DNA of 64,000 nucleotides from Oryzobacter telluris (lineage in GTDB: Bacteria > Actinomycetota > Actinomycetes > Actinomycetales > Dermatophilaceae), in assembly GCF_043099285.1 (NCBI RefSeq), contig NZ_CP170723.1:806001-870000 (forward strand), written 5' to 3'. The position numbers and the translations under genes were made by a program. The notes below the pieces were generated by a model, which ran no database searches, had not been told where the DNA came from, and saw only the letters and a list, made by a program, of their open reading frames with translations. Below are positions 8,679 through 17,574 of the stretch, piece by piece (the stretch's first letter is position 1; each line of letters starts with the position of its first letter).

Positions 8679-10133
8679 TCAGCCGCCGTTGCCGCTCCCG
8701 TTCCCGTTCCCGTTGCCGCTGGTGTCGGTGCTGGGCTTGGCGACGAGGGTCGCCGTGACCTGCGTGCTCTTCCCGTCGCGCAGGACGGTGAGCTTCACCT
8801 GGGCGCCGGCGCTGCGCTCGCGGATGTGCCCGACGAGGGAGTCGGCCGACTCCACCCGCTCGCCGTCGACGGCGGTGATGACGTCGCCGACCTTCAGGCC
8901 CGCCTGCGCCGCGGGGGTGCCGTCGCCGACCGAGGTGACCTCGGCGCCGGCCATCGAGCCGGACCCGTCGCTGGCCGAGCCGTCCTTGGGCGTGACCCCG
9001 AGGTAGGCGTGCGTCGCGGTGCCCGAGTCGATGAGCTGGCGGGCGATTGTCGTCGCCTCGCTGACCGGGATGGCGAAGCCGATGCCGATGTTGCCCGACT
9101 GGCCCGAGGACGAGGACCCGAGCGACGCGATCGAGGAGTTGATGCCGACGAGCTGGCCGGCGGCGTTGACGAGGGCGCCGCCGCTGTTGCCCGGGTTGAT
9201 GGCGGCCGAGGTCTGGATCGCGTTGGTCACCACGGGCTCGGTCTGGCTCTGCTGGAACGGGTCCTGCGAGCTGCTCTCGCCCTCGGTGCGCACCGGGCGG
9301 TTCAGCGCGCTGACGATGCCGGTCGTCACGGTGCCCGACAGCCCGAGCGGGTTGCCGACGGCCATGACGGGGTCGCCCACCTTGAGGGCGTCGCTGTCGC
9401 CGATGGCGACGGGCTCGAGGTCGCTCGGGGCGCCGCTAATGGTGATGACCGCGAGGTCGGTCGACGGGTCGGTGCCGCGCACCTCGGCGTCGAAGGTGCG
9501 TCCGTCGGAGAGCGTGACGGTGAGCTTCTGGGCGCCGCTGACGACGTGGTTGTTGGTCAGCACGTGGCCCTTGGCGTCGATGATGACGCCGGACCCCTGG
9601 GCGCCGCCCTGCTGGCTCGTGGCGGTGATGCTGACGACGCTCGGCGTGACGGCCGCGGCGGTGGCGGTCCAGTTCGGTGCGGAGGCATCGGCCTGGACGA
9701 CGGGTGCGGTGTCCGTGCCGCGGCCCAGCGGGGTCGAGGACGACGTCGTGGAGGGGGTCGACGTCGTCTCGGGGAACAGCCGGACCGCGGCGACGGTGCC
9801 GCCCGATGACAGCAGGGCGGCGAGCACCGCGACGGCCGTGAGCTCGGCCGTGCGGCGTCGACCGGAGCGCGGGGAGGGGGAACCCTGCGGACCGGTCGGC
9901 CCCGACGGTCCGAACGGGCCCTGTGGCGGGGCCGGCACGTGTCCGGTCGGGGAGTAGGGGGGCTGGGCGCCGTACGGGGGCTGGGGGATCGGCGCCGTCG
10001 GGGCGCCTCCGGCGGGCTGGCCGGGGGCGGGCATCGCCGAGGTGCCGGGTGCCGGCGGTGCGGCGGGTGCGGGCTCCGTCGCGGTTCCGCCGCGCGGGGA
10101 GTACCACTGCGGGGTGGTGTTCGAGTCGCTCAT
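8679..10133 (-). CDS. HtrA/PepD-like membrane-anchored serine protease with PDZ domain
   Basis: The product is 484 residues. Residues 1-95 are a Pro/Gly-rich cytoplasmic tail, about 99-119 form a single TM helix, and a trypsin-like domain follows with the triad His196 (TNNHVV), Asp226 (STDLAVI) and Ser317 (PGNSGGAL). A PDZ domain spans about 390-470, and the protein ends in a Gly-Asn-rich tail. The protease faces outside and should degrade or chaperone misfolded envelope proteins. The ATG at 10133 is chosen because AAGGAG lies 7 nt before it. It follows a response regulator and kinase on the same strand, the mprA-mprB-pepD arrangement, so envelope-stress control is likely. Confidence 0.93.
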   Translation of the reverse strand: MSDSNTTPQWYSPRGGTATEPAPAAPPAPGTSAMPAPGQPAGGAPTAPIPQPPYGAQPPYSPTGHVPAPPQGPFGPSGPTGPQGSPSPRSGRRRTAELTAVAVLAALLSSGGTVAAVRLFPETTSTPSTTSSSTPLGRGTDTAPVVQADASAPNWTATAAAVTPSVVSITATSQQGGAQGSGVIIDAKGHVLTNNHVVSGAQKLTVTLSDGRTFDAEVRGTDPSTDLAVITISGAPSDLEPVAIGDSDALKVGDPVMAVGNPLGLSGTVTTGIVSALNRPVRTEGESSSQDPFQQSQTEPVVTNAIQTSAAINPGNSGGALVNAAGQLVGINSSIASLGSSSSGQSGNIGIGFAIPVSEATTIARQLIDSGTATHAYLGVTPKDGSASDGSGSMAGAEVTSVGDGTPAAQAGLKVGDVITAVDGERVESADSLVGHIRERSAGAQVKLTVLRDGKSTQVTATLVAKPSTDTSGNGNGNGSGNGG

Positions 10134-10200
10134 GGTGACACTCCTTCGGTGGGAATCTGGCTGAGCGCCAGTCAAGTCCGCCGAGGTGAGCGTGCTCTGA

Positions 10201-11700
10201 TCAGTGGCTGGGAGCCTGCTGTGGAAGTCGCACCACGAACGTGGCGCCGCCACCGGCGGTCGGGGCCACGCCCACCCGGCCGTGGTGCTGGGCGACGATG
10301 GCGGCGACGATCGCGAGCCCGAGCCCGCTCCCTCCGCCCTGGGTCCGGCCCCGCGACGGGTCGGCGCGGTAGAACCGCTCGAACACCTTCGTCGCCACGT
10401 CCGACGGGACGCCGGGTCCGTGGTCGCGCACCTCGATGGCGACCTCGCCGTCCCCGCCGCCCACGGCGACCTCGACCGGGCTCCCGGGAGGGGTGTGCCG
10501 CAACGCGTTCGCCACGAGGTTGGTCACCACCTGGCGCAGCCGCGACTCGGACCCGTGCACCACGGTCGGCCCGACGGGGCCGTGCAGCCCGAGCAGCTGG
10601 ATGCGCCGCTCCGGGGCCCGCACGCGGGCGTCGGCCACGGCATCCGCCACGAGGACGGTGAGGTCGACGTCGCCGAAGGCGACCTCTGGGGCGTCGTCGA
10701 TGCGGGCGAGGGTCAGCAGGTCCTCGACGAGGCCGCTCATCCGGCCCGACTCGGCCTCGATGCGCTCCATCGCCCCGGCGACGGCGTCGGGCTCGCGCAC
10801 CGCGCCCTGGCGGTAGAGCTCGGCATAGCCGCGGACGGTGGCGAGGGGGGTGCGCAGCTCGTGCGAGGCGTCGGCGACGAACTGGCGCATCCGCTCCTCG
10901 CTGGCCTCGCGCACCGCGAAGGAGGACTCGATCCGCGCGAGCATCGTGTTGAGGCTGCGAGTCAGGGAGGTGACCTCGTCGTCGGCCCGCCGCTCGGGCA
11001 CGCGCTGGGTGAGGTCGCCGCCGGCGATGGCCGCGGCCGTGTCCTCGATGCGCGTGAGGGGACGGAAGGCGCGGCGGACGGCGAAGCGGGCGAGCACCAC
11101 CGACAGGGCGAGGACCGCCGTGCCGATGAGGGCGGTGAGGACGAGGAGCCGGGTGACGGTGTGGTTCACCGTCTCCAGCGGGACGCCCACGGCGAAGGTC
11201 GCGTCCTGGCCGAGGACCCGGCCGGCGACGAAGCGCCACTTCTGCCCGCCCTTCTCCGAGCCCACGGTGAACGGCTCGCTGCTGCGCACCCGGGGGTCGT
11301 CGACGGAGAGGGTGGGCAGATCGGGCTCGACGGAGACGCCGGACGGGGGGCGGTAGACCGAGCCCGCCGGGGACTGCAGCTGGAAGGCGTAGCTGGAGGG
11401 GAGCGAGTTCCCCCGGTTGCGCAGGTCGTCGAAGGCCTGGCTCGCCACCGGGCGCGCGACCGACGCCAGCTCGGCATCCACGCGGTCCATGAGGTCCGAG
11501 CGCATGAGGTACGCCGTGGCCAGGCTGGTGAGGACGAGGGCCGCCCCGACGAGCGAGGCGACGATGGCGACGAGGCGCCGCCGCAGCGGCACGGCCTCGA
11601 GGCGTCGGATGATGCCGTCGGGCACGCGCGCGGTCGCTGCGGGGACCGTCGACGACGTCGTCGACCGCTGCTCCGGGGCCGCGGCGGGAGCCTGCGCCAT
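10201..11700 (-). CDS. Sensor histidine kinase
   Basis: This 499-residue kinase has a short N-terminal cytoplasmic tail, TM1 at about 43-65, an extracytoplasmic sensor of roughly 150 residues, TM2 and a HAMP domain. The dimerisation box is FVADASHELRTPLATVRGY, with the phosphorylated His in SHELRTP. The catalytic domain shows N (NLVANALRHT), G1 (DHGPGVP) and G2 (GSGLGLAIV) boxes. Its start codon overlaps the regulator's stop as TGATG, so the two are translationally coupled. The TM-proximal region YLMRSDLMDRVDAELA resembles TrcS/MprB-type kinases. It probably senses envelope stress, given the HtrA-like gene 67 bp downstream. Confidence 0.93.
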   Translation of the reverse strand: MAQAPAAAPEQRSTTSSTVPAATARVPDGIIRRLEAVPLRRRLVAIVASLVGAALVLTSLATAYLMRSDLMDRVDAELASVARPVASQAFDDLRNRGNSLPSSYAFQLQSPAGSVYRPPSGVSVEPDLPTLSVDDPRVRSSEPFTVGSEKGGQKWRFVAGRVLGQDATFAVGVPLETVNHTVTRLLVLTALIGTAVLALSVVLARFAVRRAFRPLTRIEDTAAAIAGGDLTQRVPERRADDEVTSLTRSLNTMLARIESSFAVREASEERMRQFVADASHELRTPLATVRGYAELYRQGAVREPDAVAGAMERIEAESGRMSGLVEDLLTLARIDDAPEVAFGDVDLTVLVADAVADARVRAPERRIQLLGLHGPVGPTVVHGSESRLRQVVTNLVANALRHTPPGSPVEVAVGGGDGEVAIEVRDHGPGVPSDVATKVFERFYRADPSRGRTQGGGSGLGLAIVAAIVAQHHGRVGVAPTAGGGATFVVRLPQQAPSH

Positions 11701-12413
11701 CAGCCCTGAGGGGGCAGGCGCAGCACATAGCCGACGCCGCGCTTGGTGTGGATGAGGGCGGGCAGGCCCTCGGTGTCGATCTTGCGCCGCAGATAGGAGA
11801 TGTAGGACTCGACGATGCCGGACTCCCCGCGGAAGTCGTAGTCCCACACGTGGTCGAGGATCTGCGCCTTCGACAGCACCCGGTTCGGGTTGAGCATGAG
11901 GTAGCGCAGCAGCTTGAACTCGGTGGGGCTGGTCTCGATGACGCGGCCGGCGCGGCGGACCTCGTGCGAGTCCTCGTCGAGCTCGAGGTCCTCGAACGCC
12001 AGGACCGGTCGGTCGTCGTCGTGCTCACCCCGGGTGCGCCGCAGGACCGCGCGGATGCGGGCCACGACCTCCTCGAGGCTGAACGGCTTGGTGACGTAGT
12101 CGTCGCCGCCGACGGTCAGGCCCTTGATCTTGTCGTCGACCGAGTCGCGGGCCGTGACGAAGACGATGGGCAGCTGGCGGCCCTGCTCGCGCAGCTTGCG
12201 CGTGACGGTGAAGCCGTCCATGTCGGGGAGCATGACGTCGAGGACGCAGAGGTCGGGCTCGTGGTCGCCGGCCACCCGCAGGGCCTCGGCGCCGTTCGCG
12301 GCGGTGGCGACGTCGAAGCCCGCGTAGCGCAGGGAGGTCGCGAGGAGCTCACGGATGTTGGGCTCGTCCTCGACGACGAGCAGCTTCGCCTCGGGGGTCG
12401 ACGGGGTGTTCAC
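11700..12413 (-). CDS. OmpR/PhoB-family response regulator (TrcR-like)
   Basis: The 237-residue protein has a receiver domain with acidic pocket residues VVEDE (14-18), phospho-acceptor Asp59 (VLDVMLP) and Lys in YVTKPF. A linker and an OmpR-type winged helix follow, ending in HTKRGVGYVLR. The block LTVGGDDYVTKPFSLEEVVA resembles TrcR more than MprA of mycobacteria, from memory of those sequences. It is the first gene of an RR-HK-protease run and probably controls the HtrA-like gene. The start is a GTG with no strong ribosome-binding site. Confidence 0.93.
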   Translation of the reverse strand: MNTPSTPEAKLLVVEDEPNIRELLATSLRYAGFDVATAANGAEALRVAGDHEPDLCVLDVMLPDMDGFTVTRKLREQGRQLPIVFVTARDSVDDKIKGLTVGGDDYVTKPFSLEEVVARIRAVLRRTRGEHDDDRPVLAFEDLELDEDSHEVRRAGRVIETSPTEFKLLRYLMLNPNRVLSKAQILDHVWDYDFRGESGIVESYISYLRRKIDTEGLPALIHTKRGVGYVLRLPPQG

Positions 12414-12485
12414 CCGCTCAGTCTCGGCGCGGTTCCTGTGAGTTCGCTGGACGCCGGCTGGGGAAGGGGGGAGAGGGGTGACGGC

Positions 12486-13241
12486 TCAGTAGCCGTCGTA
12501 GGAGATCGAGCCGGAGGTGTCGGCCGACATGATCACGGCGAAGAAGATGATGAGCACGACGATCGTGACGGCGATCCCGATGCCGTAGGCCCACCAGCCC
12601 TTGCGGCTCATCGCCCGCGACCCCCGCGGGTCGGAGGTCTGCTTGGTCAGGGCGATGATGCCCATGATGAGCGCCGGGACGACGAAGAGGCCGCCGCAGA
12701 AGAAGACCGACACCCCGGAGACGATGGTCAGGGCCAGGGCGCTGCCGTTGTTCGCGGGCTGCACGTAGGTGCCGGGGTAGGGCTGCGCGTACGGGGAGGG
12801 CTGGCCGTAGCCCGTGGGCTGCCCGTAGGGCGACGTCGCCGGCGGCGGGTAGGCCGGCGTCTGCCCGTAGGTGGCCTGCCCGTAGGGATCCTGTCCGTAC
12901 GGGGCCTGTCCGTACGGGGACGGGGCGGCGGGCGGCGGCGGGACCGGGGGCTGCCCGGCCGGCTGGCCCGGGGCCGGCTGGCCCGGGGCCGGCTGGCCCG
13001 GGGCCGGCTGGCCGGAGGTCGGCTGCTCGGCCACCGGCTGCCCGTAGGAGGGCTGCCCGTAGCTGGGCTGGTGGTAGGTGGGCTGGTCGTACGACGGCTG
13101 CCCGTAGGTCGGCTGGTCGTACGTCGGCGACTGGGGGATCGGCTCGGTCGGGGCGTACGGGCTCGGCGGTGCGGGGAGCGGGTCCGGGGCCGCGGTGGGG
13201 TCGACCTGGCCCTCGCCCTGCTGGTCGTTGGTGTCGCTCAT
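12486..13241 (-). CDS. Proline-rich DUF4190-like membrane protein
   Basis: This 251-residue protein has an N-terminal two-thirds made of low-complexity Pro/Gln/Tyr/Gly repeats (units such as TYGQPSYDQP and PGQPA), probably cytoplasmic. The C-terminal third has two TM helices with the DUF4190-type pattern LTIVSGVSVFFCGGLFVVPA...MGIIALTKQ, then GWWAYGIGIAV. Such proteins are common in actinobacteria and of unknown function. The ATG at 13241 is the only reasonable start. A tandem DNA repeat underlies part of the Pro-rich region. Confidence 0.75.
   Translation of the reverse strand: MSDTNDQQGEGQVDPTAAPDPLPAPPSPYAPTEPIPQSPTYDQPTYGQPSYDQPTYHQPSYGQPSYGQPVAEQPTSGQPAPGQPAPGQPAPGQPAGQPPVPPPPAAPSPYGQAPYGQDPYGQATYGQTPAYPPPATSPYGQPTGYGQPSPYAQPYPGTYVQPANNGSALALTIVSGVSVFFCGGLFVVPALIMGIIALTKQTSDPRGSRAMSRKGWWAYGIGIAVTIVVLIIFFAVIMSADTSGSISYDGY
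12961..13013. repeat. 15-bp tandem repeat inside the Pro-rich gene
   Basis: GGCTGGCCCGGGGCC occurs three times head to tail (12961-13005), followed by a partial fourth copy. On the minus strand each unit encodes PGQPA. Slippage at this array would change the length of the low-complexity domain without shifting the frame. Confidence 0.9.
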
Positions 13242-13370
13242 CCGCGCTCGTCCCGTCGTGTGGTGCCGCCCCCGACGGCCCGGTCGGCCCGCCGCGACGA
13301 GGGTAACGGCTGGCGCGCGGGCCTGCCCGCACCATCGAGGAATCGGTCCGCACGCCCCCAGGGTGGTTCC

Positions 13371-13598
13371 GTGAGCATCCCGGTCCTGCGTGCGGTGGCC
13401 CGCACCCTCGTCGCCGTCGCCTGCCTCGCGGGGATCGTCACGCAGCTCGTCATCGCCGTGCGCACGGGCTCCTCGCTCGTCGACCCTGGAGCTACGTCAC
13501 CAACCTCAGCAACCCCGCTCATCCGCGCGGTCGGCGCCCGCGGGGCGGATGCCGACGATACCGAGGTCCGCGAGGGAGCCGCGCCGGTCCGCGGATGA
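13371..13598 (+). pseudogene. Frameshifted, truncated remnant of a Pr6Pr-like membrane protein
   Basis: The GTG at 13371 opens a 75-codon frame whose first 30 residues are a TM helix (RTLVAVACLAGIVTQLVIAV), then TGSSLVD. Immediately after, the protein-like sequence continues only in another frame, where bases from 13487 read WSYVTNLSNP. That is the motif expected just after TM1 of Pr6Pr/FAR-17a-type membrane proteins. Beyond it neither frame is protein-like and the remaining TMs are missing. CAGGGT lies 6 nt before the GTG, so a leaderless promoter may persist. I read it as a decayed N-terminal fragment; a single sequencing error would not explain the missing C-terminus. Confidence 0.5.
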
Positions 13599-13629
13599 CC
13601 GTCCCCGCGTGGCGTGTCAGGATCGACGG

Positions 13630-14568
13630 GTGAGACTTCCGCTGCCGCAGGTCGAGCCCGACGCCGGCCTCCCGTCCTCCGTGACGATCTACGAGGTGGG
13701 TCCGCGCGACGGCCTCCAGAACGAGTCCACGGTCGTGCCGGCCGAGGTCAAGGCCGAGTTCGTGCGGCGCCTCGCGGCGGCCGGGCTCTCCACGGTGGAG
13801 ACGACGTCGTTCGTCGACCCCCGCTGGGTGCCGCAGCTCGCGGACGCCGCCGAGGTCCTCGCGCTGCTCGGTGACGACGGGCTCGGGCCGCGCCGCCCCG
13901 TCCTCGTGCCCAACGAGCGCGGCCTCGACCGCGCCCTCGAGGCGGGGGTGGGTGCCGTGGCGATCTTCGGCAGCGCCACGGAGACCTTCGCGCAGCGCAA
14001 CCTCAACCGCACGGTCGAGGAGTCCGTGGCGATGTTTCGCGCGGTCGTCGACCGCTCGCGCTCCGCGGGGCTGTGGGTGCGCGCCTACGTGTCGATGTGC
14101 TTCGGCGACCCGTGGGAGGGCCCGGTGCCGGTCAGCCAGGTGGTCGACGTGTGCCGACGGCTCATGGACCTCGGCTGCGACCAGCTCTCGCTCGGCGACA
14201 CCATCGGGGTCGGGACCACCGGCCACGTCCACCGTCTCCTCGCCGCCCTCGACGGCGCGGGCATCGGCCCGGACCGCGTCGGCGTGCACTTCCACGACAC
14301 CTACGGCCAGGCGCTCGCCAACACGATGGCCGCGCTGCGCGACGGCGTGACCGTGGTCGACGCGTCGACCGGCGGCCTCGGTGGCTGCCCGTACGCCAAG
14401 AGCGCGACCGGCAACCTCGCGACCGAGGACCTCGTCTGGGCCCTCGACGGGGCCGGTGTCGAGACCGGTGTCGACCTCGACGCCCTCGTCGCGACGAGCG
14501 CGTGGATGGCGCAGCAGCTGGGCCGGCCCTCGCCCTCGAACGTCGTGCGGGCGCTCACCGGCGGCTGA
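13630..14568 (+). CDS. Hydroxymethylglutaryl-CoA lyase-like enzyme
   Basis: The 312-residue TIM-barrel protein matches the HMG-CoA lyase family. The start of the barrel reads VTIYEVGPRDGLQNES, the metal ligands lie in HFHDTYGQALAN, and the glycine-rich active-site loop with its catalytic Cys reads GGLGGCPYAKSATGN. The expected reaction is cleavage of HMG-CoA to acetyl-CoA and acetoacetate in leucine catabolism. No other leucine-degradation genes are next to it, so a related acyl-CoA substrate remains possible. The GTG at 13630 has CAGGAT 6 nt upstream and no Shine-Dalgarno. Confidence 0.88.
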   Translation: MRLPLPQVEPDAGLPSSVTIYEVGPRDGLQNESTVVPAEVKAEFVRRLAAAGLSTVETTSFVDPRWVPQLADAAEVLALLGDDGLGPRRPVLVPNERGLDRALEAGVGAVAIFGSATETFAQRNLNRTVEESVAMFRAVVDRSRSAGLWVRAYVSMCFGDPWEGPVPVSQVVDVCRRLMDLGCDQLSLGDTIGVGTTGHVHRLLAALDGAGIGPDRVGVHFHDTYGQALANTMAALRDGVTVVDASTGGLGGCPYAKSATGNLATEDLVWALDGAGVETGVDLDALVATSAWMAQQLGRPSPSNVVRALTGG

Positions 14569-14674
14569 CGCAGGAACCCCACGAGGCCCACCTGCCTGAC
14601 AGCCGGATGGGAGTTGGGTGTGAGTCCGGCCCAGGGGGGTGACTCCGCAGGTCATCGGGCGGATCATGGGCACC

Positions 14675-15574
14675 ATGAGCGACCGCCCGACCCCGCCGGA
14701 CTCCGAGCCGGAGCGCCCCGACCAGACCACGCCGGCCGCCGCCGACGACACCGCCGTGCTGCCGCAGGGGGTAGCCGGCCCCGACGTGTCGCCGACGGCG
14801 GAGGGTGCCCCCGGCCCCGTCCCCAGCGAGCCGGCCGGGCACCCCGCCCCGGGGGCCTCTGCCCCCGGGGCGCCCGTTCCCGCGTGGTCCGCCGCGACGC
14901 CGGCGCGCACCGCGGGAGCCCGCCGGTGGTGGGGCGAGGCCACGTCGACCGGTGGAGGCCGTGCGGCCCTCACCGCGGCGGCCGTGCTCGGGACCGTCGT
15001 GCTGCTCGCGGGGGTGGCCCTGCTCGGTGGGGCCATCGGTCGTGCGGGCTGGGGCCACCATGACCGGATGGGCTTCGCCGACCAGCGCTTCTCCGACGGC
15101 CCGGGCCGCAGCGAGGACGCGCCGGGTCGCCAGAAGGACAAGCAGAAGGACGGCCAGGGCGAGGACCGCCAGGGCGACCAACAGCGGGGCAACGGCATGG
15201 GGAAGGGCAACGGGAACGGCAAGGGCAACGGCAACGGCAACGGCAACGGGATGGGCAACGGCATGGGCCCGGGCCTGCGCGGGGGGCCCGGCCAGGGTCT
15301 CGGCGCCATGGGCGCGGGTGTCCTGCACGGCGAGTTCACGACCTCCGCGAGCGGGACGCCGACCGTGATGGTCGTCCAAACGGGTGAGGTCACGACCTAT
15401 ACGTCCGGCCGATCCTTGGTCGTTCGATCCTCCGACGGCTTCGAGGCCACCTACGCTCTCGACAGTTCGATCGCCCCGGCAACGGCGGCGACACGGCTCG
15501 CGACAGGCGCCCAGGTGCGCGTGCTCGCGACCAAGGAGGGCATGAAGGTGACGCGACTCGTCGTCATCGGCTAG
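14675..15574 (+). CDS. Single-TM exported protein with DUF5666-like C-terminal domain
   Basis: The roughly 299-residue protein has a long Pro/Ala-rich cytoplasmic N-terminus (about 1-95), one TM helix (AALTAAAVLGTVVLLAGVAL) and an extracytoplasmic low-complexity stretch. That stretch holds Lys/Gln/Asp-rich segments and GNGKGNGN repeats. A compact C-terminal beta domain follows (about 220-299; VMVVQTGEVTTYT, GAQVRVLATKEGMKVTRLVVIG), like DUF5666. The function is unknown. ATG 14675 (MSDRPTPP) is my choice; GTG 14639 and ATG 14666 are in frame and possible. The domain after the repeat is noticeably less GC-rich than the rest. Confidence 0.7.
   Translation: MSDRPTPPDSEPERPDQTTPAAADDTAVLPQGVAGPDVSPTAEGAPGPVPSEPAGHPAPGASAPGAPVPAWSAATPARTAGARRWWGEATSTGGGRAALTAAAVLGTVVLLAGVALLGGAIGRAGWGHHDRMGFADQRFSDGPGRSEDAPGRQKDKQKDGQGEDRQGDQQRGNGMGKGNGNGKGNGNGNGNGMGNGMGPGLRGGPGQGLGAMGAGVLHGEFTTSASGTPTVMVVQTGEVTTYTSGRSLVVRSSDGFEATYALDSSIAPATAATRLATGAQVRVLATKEGMKVTRLVVIG
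15224..15250. repeat. Hexanucleotide repeat coding for Gly-Asn
   Basis: A short run of AACGGC units, with degenerate copies on both sides, encodes alternating Asn-Gly in the exported linker of the DUF5666-like protein. Coordinates are approximate. Confidence 0.7.
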
Positions 15575-15610
15575 CCCGGCACGGATGCCGCCACCGCATC
15601 CGCTGCCGGT

Positions 15611-15646
15611 GGTGGGGTCCGGGAAATCAGGGCCCAGGACCCCACC
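15611..15646. terminator. Bidirectional terminator between convergent genes
   Basis: GGTGGGGTCC (15611-15620) and GGACCCCACC (15637-15646) form a perfect 10-bp stem around a 16-nt loop. It lies between the convergent DUF5666-like and MFS genes. Confidence 0.7.
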
Positions 15647-15683
15647 GCCCTCTCGACACCTCGCCGGGACCCGAGCGAGACCG

Positions 15684-17006
15684 TCAGCGGTCGGCGCCGA
15701 CCCCGTTGACCTGCGGGCTGATCCGTCGCTCGAGCGCGAGCGCCAGGACGGCGACGACCACGAGGCAGCCGAGCAGCAGCCCGATGAAGGCCGAGCCGAA
15801 GCGGCGGTCGAGCATCCACCCCGCGACCACCGGGGCCGTGACGGCGCCGAGCTGGAAGGCCCCCGCCGACACCGCGTTGAAGCGCCCGCGGTCGCGGTCG
15901 CTGGCGAGGTCGTTGACGATGGCCGGCACGGTGGGCTGGAGCATGGTCTCGCCCAGGCCGAAGAGCACGTGGAAGACGACGACCCCGACCGCCGCGACGA
16001 GGGTGCCCGCGACGAGCCCGGTGGCGCCGAGCAGCAGCCAGGCGGCGGCCCACATCGCGACCAGGCCGAGGAAGACCCGCGTGCGGCGCCTGCCGTCGAT
16101 GCGCCGGAGCACGAAGAACTGCAGCCCGACGATGACCGCCGTGTTGGCCGCGAACGCCACCCCGATGGTGCGCGTGGAGACCATGCTGACCTCGCGTGCG
16201 AACGCGGGGAAGCCGGCCTCCATCTGGCCGTAGCCGACGAAGCTCGACAGGAACGTCAGCAGCGTGATCCACAGGACCGCGGGGTTCCGCAGGATCGCGA
16301 GGTAGCCGGTGCCGCCGCCCTGGCCCTCGAAGGACGCCTCGGGGCGGCCGGCCACGTGCCGCAGCGGGCCGAGGAGCAGCCCGATGGGGACAAGGACGCA
16401 CGCGGCGTCGGCGAGGAAGATCGCCGTGAAGGTGGCCGGGCGTGAGACGTCGGTGAGGAAGCCGCTGACCACCCCGCCGATCCCGATACCGAGGTTGACC
16501 AGCGCGAAGCTGATGCCGAAGTACTGCGTGCGCAGCCGGCCGTCGACGATGCTCGCGATCATCGCGTTGAACGCCGGCCAGCCGATCCCGAAGCTGATGC
16601 CGAGCAGGACGAACCCGAGGACGAACGCCGGGACCGTGGTGGCGAACGCCAGCACCACGGCCCCCAGGACCTGGGCGACGTTGCCGGCGATGACGACGAG
16701 CCGCGCGCCGATGAGGTCGGTGAGGATGCCCACCGGGGCCGTGACGAGCAGGGCGACCACCGCCATCAGGCCCATGAGCAGCCCCGCGACGTCGAGGGGG
16801 ATGCCGCGGACCTCGTGGACGTAGATGATCGTGAAGGGCAGCGTCATGCCGCGCCCGAGGGTGGAGATGGCCGTGGTGGACAGCAGCCACCGCCCGGGGG
16901 TGGGCAGGGCGGACCAGAAGCCACGCAGGGTCAGCCGGTGCTCCGCGGGGCCGCCGGCCACCTCGGTGACGGGGCCGTTCTCGGTCGTCTCGGGCACGCT
17001 CCCCAC
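15684..17006 (-). CDS. MFS transporter
   Basis: This about 440-residue protein has 12 predicted TMs. The MFS signature between TM2 and TM3 is present (GLLMGLMAVVALLVTAPVGILTDLIGARL), as is a long central loop. It is a proton-coupled efflux or uptake carrier of unknown substrate, similar to drug-efflux MFS proteins. The start is uncertain: GTG 17006 (VGSVPETTEN) or GTG 16997, the latter with GGGGAG immediately before it. The open frame continues upstream, antisense to the cold-shock gene, but that part is not protein-like. It diverges from the cold-shock gene. Confidence 0.85.
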   Translation of the reverse strand: MGSVPETTENGPVTEVAGGPAEHRLTLRGFWSALPTPGRWLLSTTAISTLGRGMTLPFTIIYVHEVRGIPLDVAGLLMGLMAVVALLVTAPVGILTDLIGARLVVIAGNVAQVLGAVVLAFATTVPAFVLGFVLLGISFGIGWPAFNAMIASIVDGRLRTQYFGISFALVNLGIGIGGVVSGFLTDVSRPATFTAIFLADAACVLVPIGLLLGPLRHVAGRPEASFEGQGGGTGYLAILRNPAVLWITLLTFLSSFVGYGQMEAGFPAFAREVSMVSTRTIGVAFAANTAVIVGLQFFVLRRIDGRRRTRVFLGLVAMWAAAWLLLGATGLVAGTLVAAVGVVVFHVLFGLGETMLQPTVPAIVNDLASDRDRGRFNAVSAGAFQLGAVTAPVVAGWMLDRRFGSAFIGLLLGCLVVVAVLALALERRISPQVNGVGADR

Positions 17007-17175
17007 CGTGCCACGGCGCACCGACAGGGCACGACGGGTTTCTCCGGACCTCTCGTGGGACCGACCGGGGAGTGGGCACCGGAACCCGGGAGCGGGCGGG
17101 CCCTCGCAGCCGTTAGCCTTGGTGGGTGTGCCCGTCCGGGCGTGCGACCCCTGAACGAGTGACAAGAGGTGGACC

Positions 17176-17574
17176 GTGCCGACTGGCAAGGTGAAGTTCT
17201 TCGATGCGGAGAAGGGCTTCGGTTTCGTGTCCGGCGACGCCGGCGAGGGTGACGTCTTCGTACCCGCGAGCGCGCTGCCGGAGGGTGTCCCCTCGCTCAA
17301 GGGTGGCCAGCGGATCGAGTTCAGCATCGCCGAGGGCCGCCGCGGCGCCCAGGCGCTGTCGGTGCGCGTCCTCGACCCCGCCCCCTCCGTCACCGAGGGC
17401 CGTCGCGTACGCGACCGCAAGCCGGCCGACGAGATGGTCGTCATCGTCGAGGACGTCATCAAGCTCCTCGACTCGGTGTCCGAGTCGCTGCGTCGGGGTC
17501 ACTACCCCGACAAGGGTCACGGGGCCAAGGTCGCGCAGGTCCTGCGCGCCGTGGCGGGTGACCTGGAGGCATGA
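17176..17574 (+). CDS. Cold-shock-domain protein with actinobacterial C-terminal extension
   Basis: The 132-residue protein begins with a cold-shock domain containing both RNA-binding motifs (KGFGFVSG and DVFVPASAL), starting PTGKVKFFDAEKG. About 65 further residues (VRDRKPADEMVVIVEDVIKLLDS) form the helical extension typical of the long actinobacterial Csp proteins. It should bind single-stranded nucleic acid and act as an RNA chaperone. The GTG at 17176 follows AAGAGGTGG. A TAGCCT hexamer near 17114 could be its -10, giving a leader of about 50 nt. Its stop overlaps the next start as ATGA. Confidence 0.92.
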   Translation: MPTGKVKFFDAEKGFGFVSGDAGEGDVFVPASALPEGVPSLKGGQRIEFSIAEGRRGAQALSVRVLDPAPSVTEGRRVRDRKPADEMVVIVEDVIKLLDSVSESLRRGHYPDKGHGAKVAQVLRAVAGDLEA

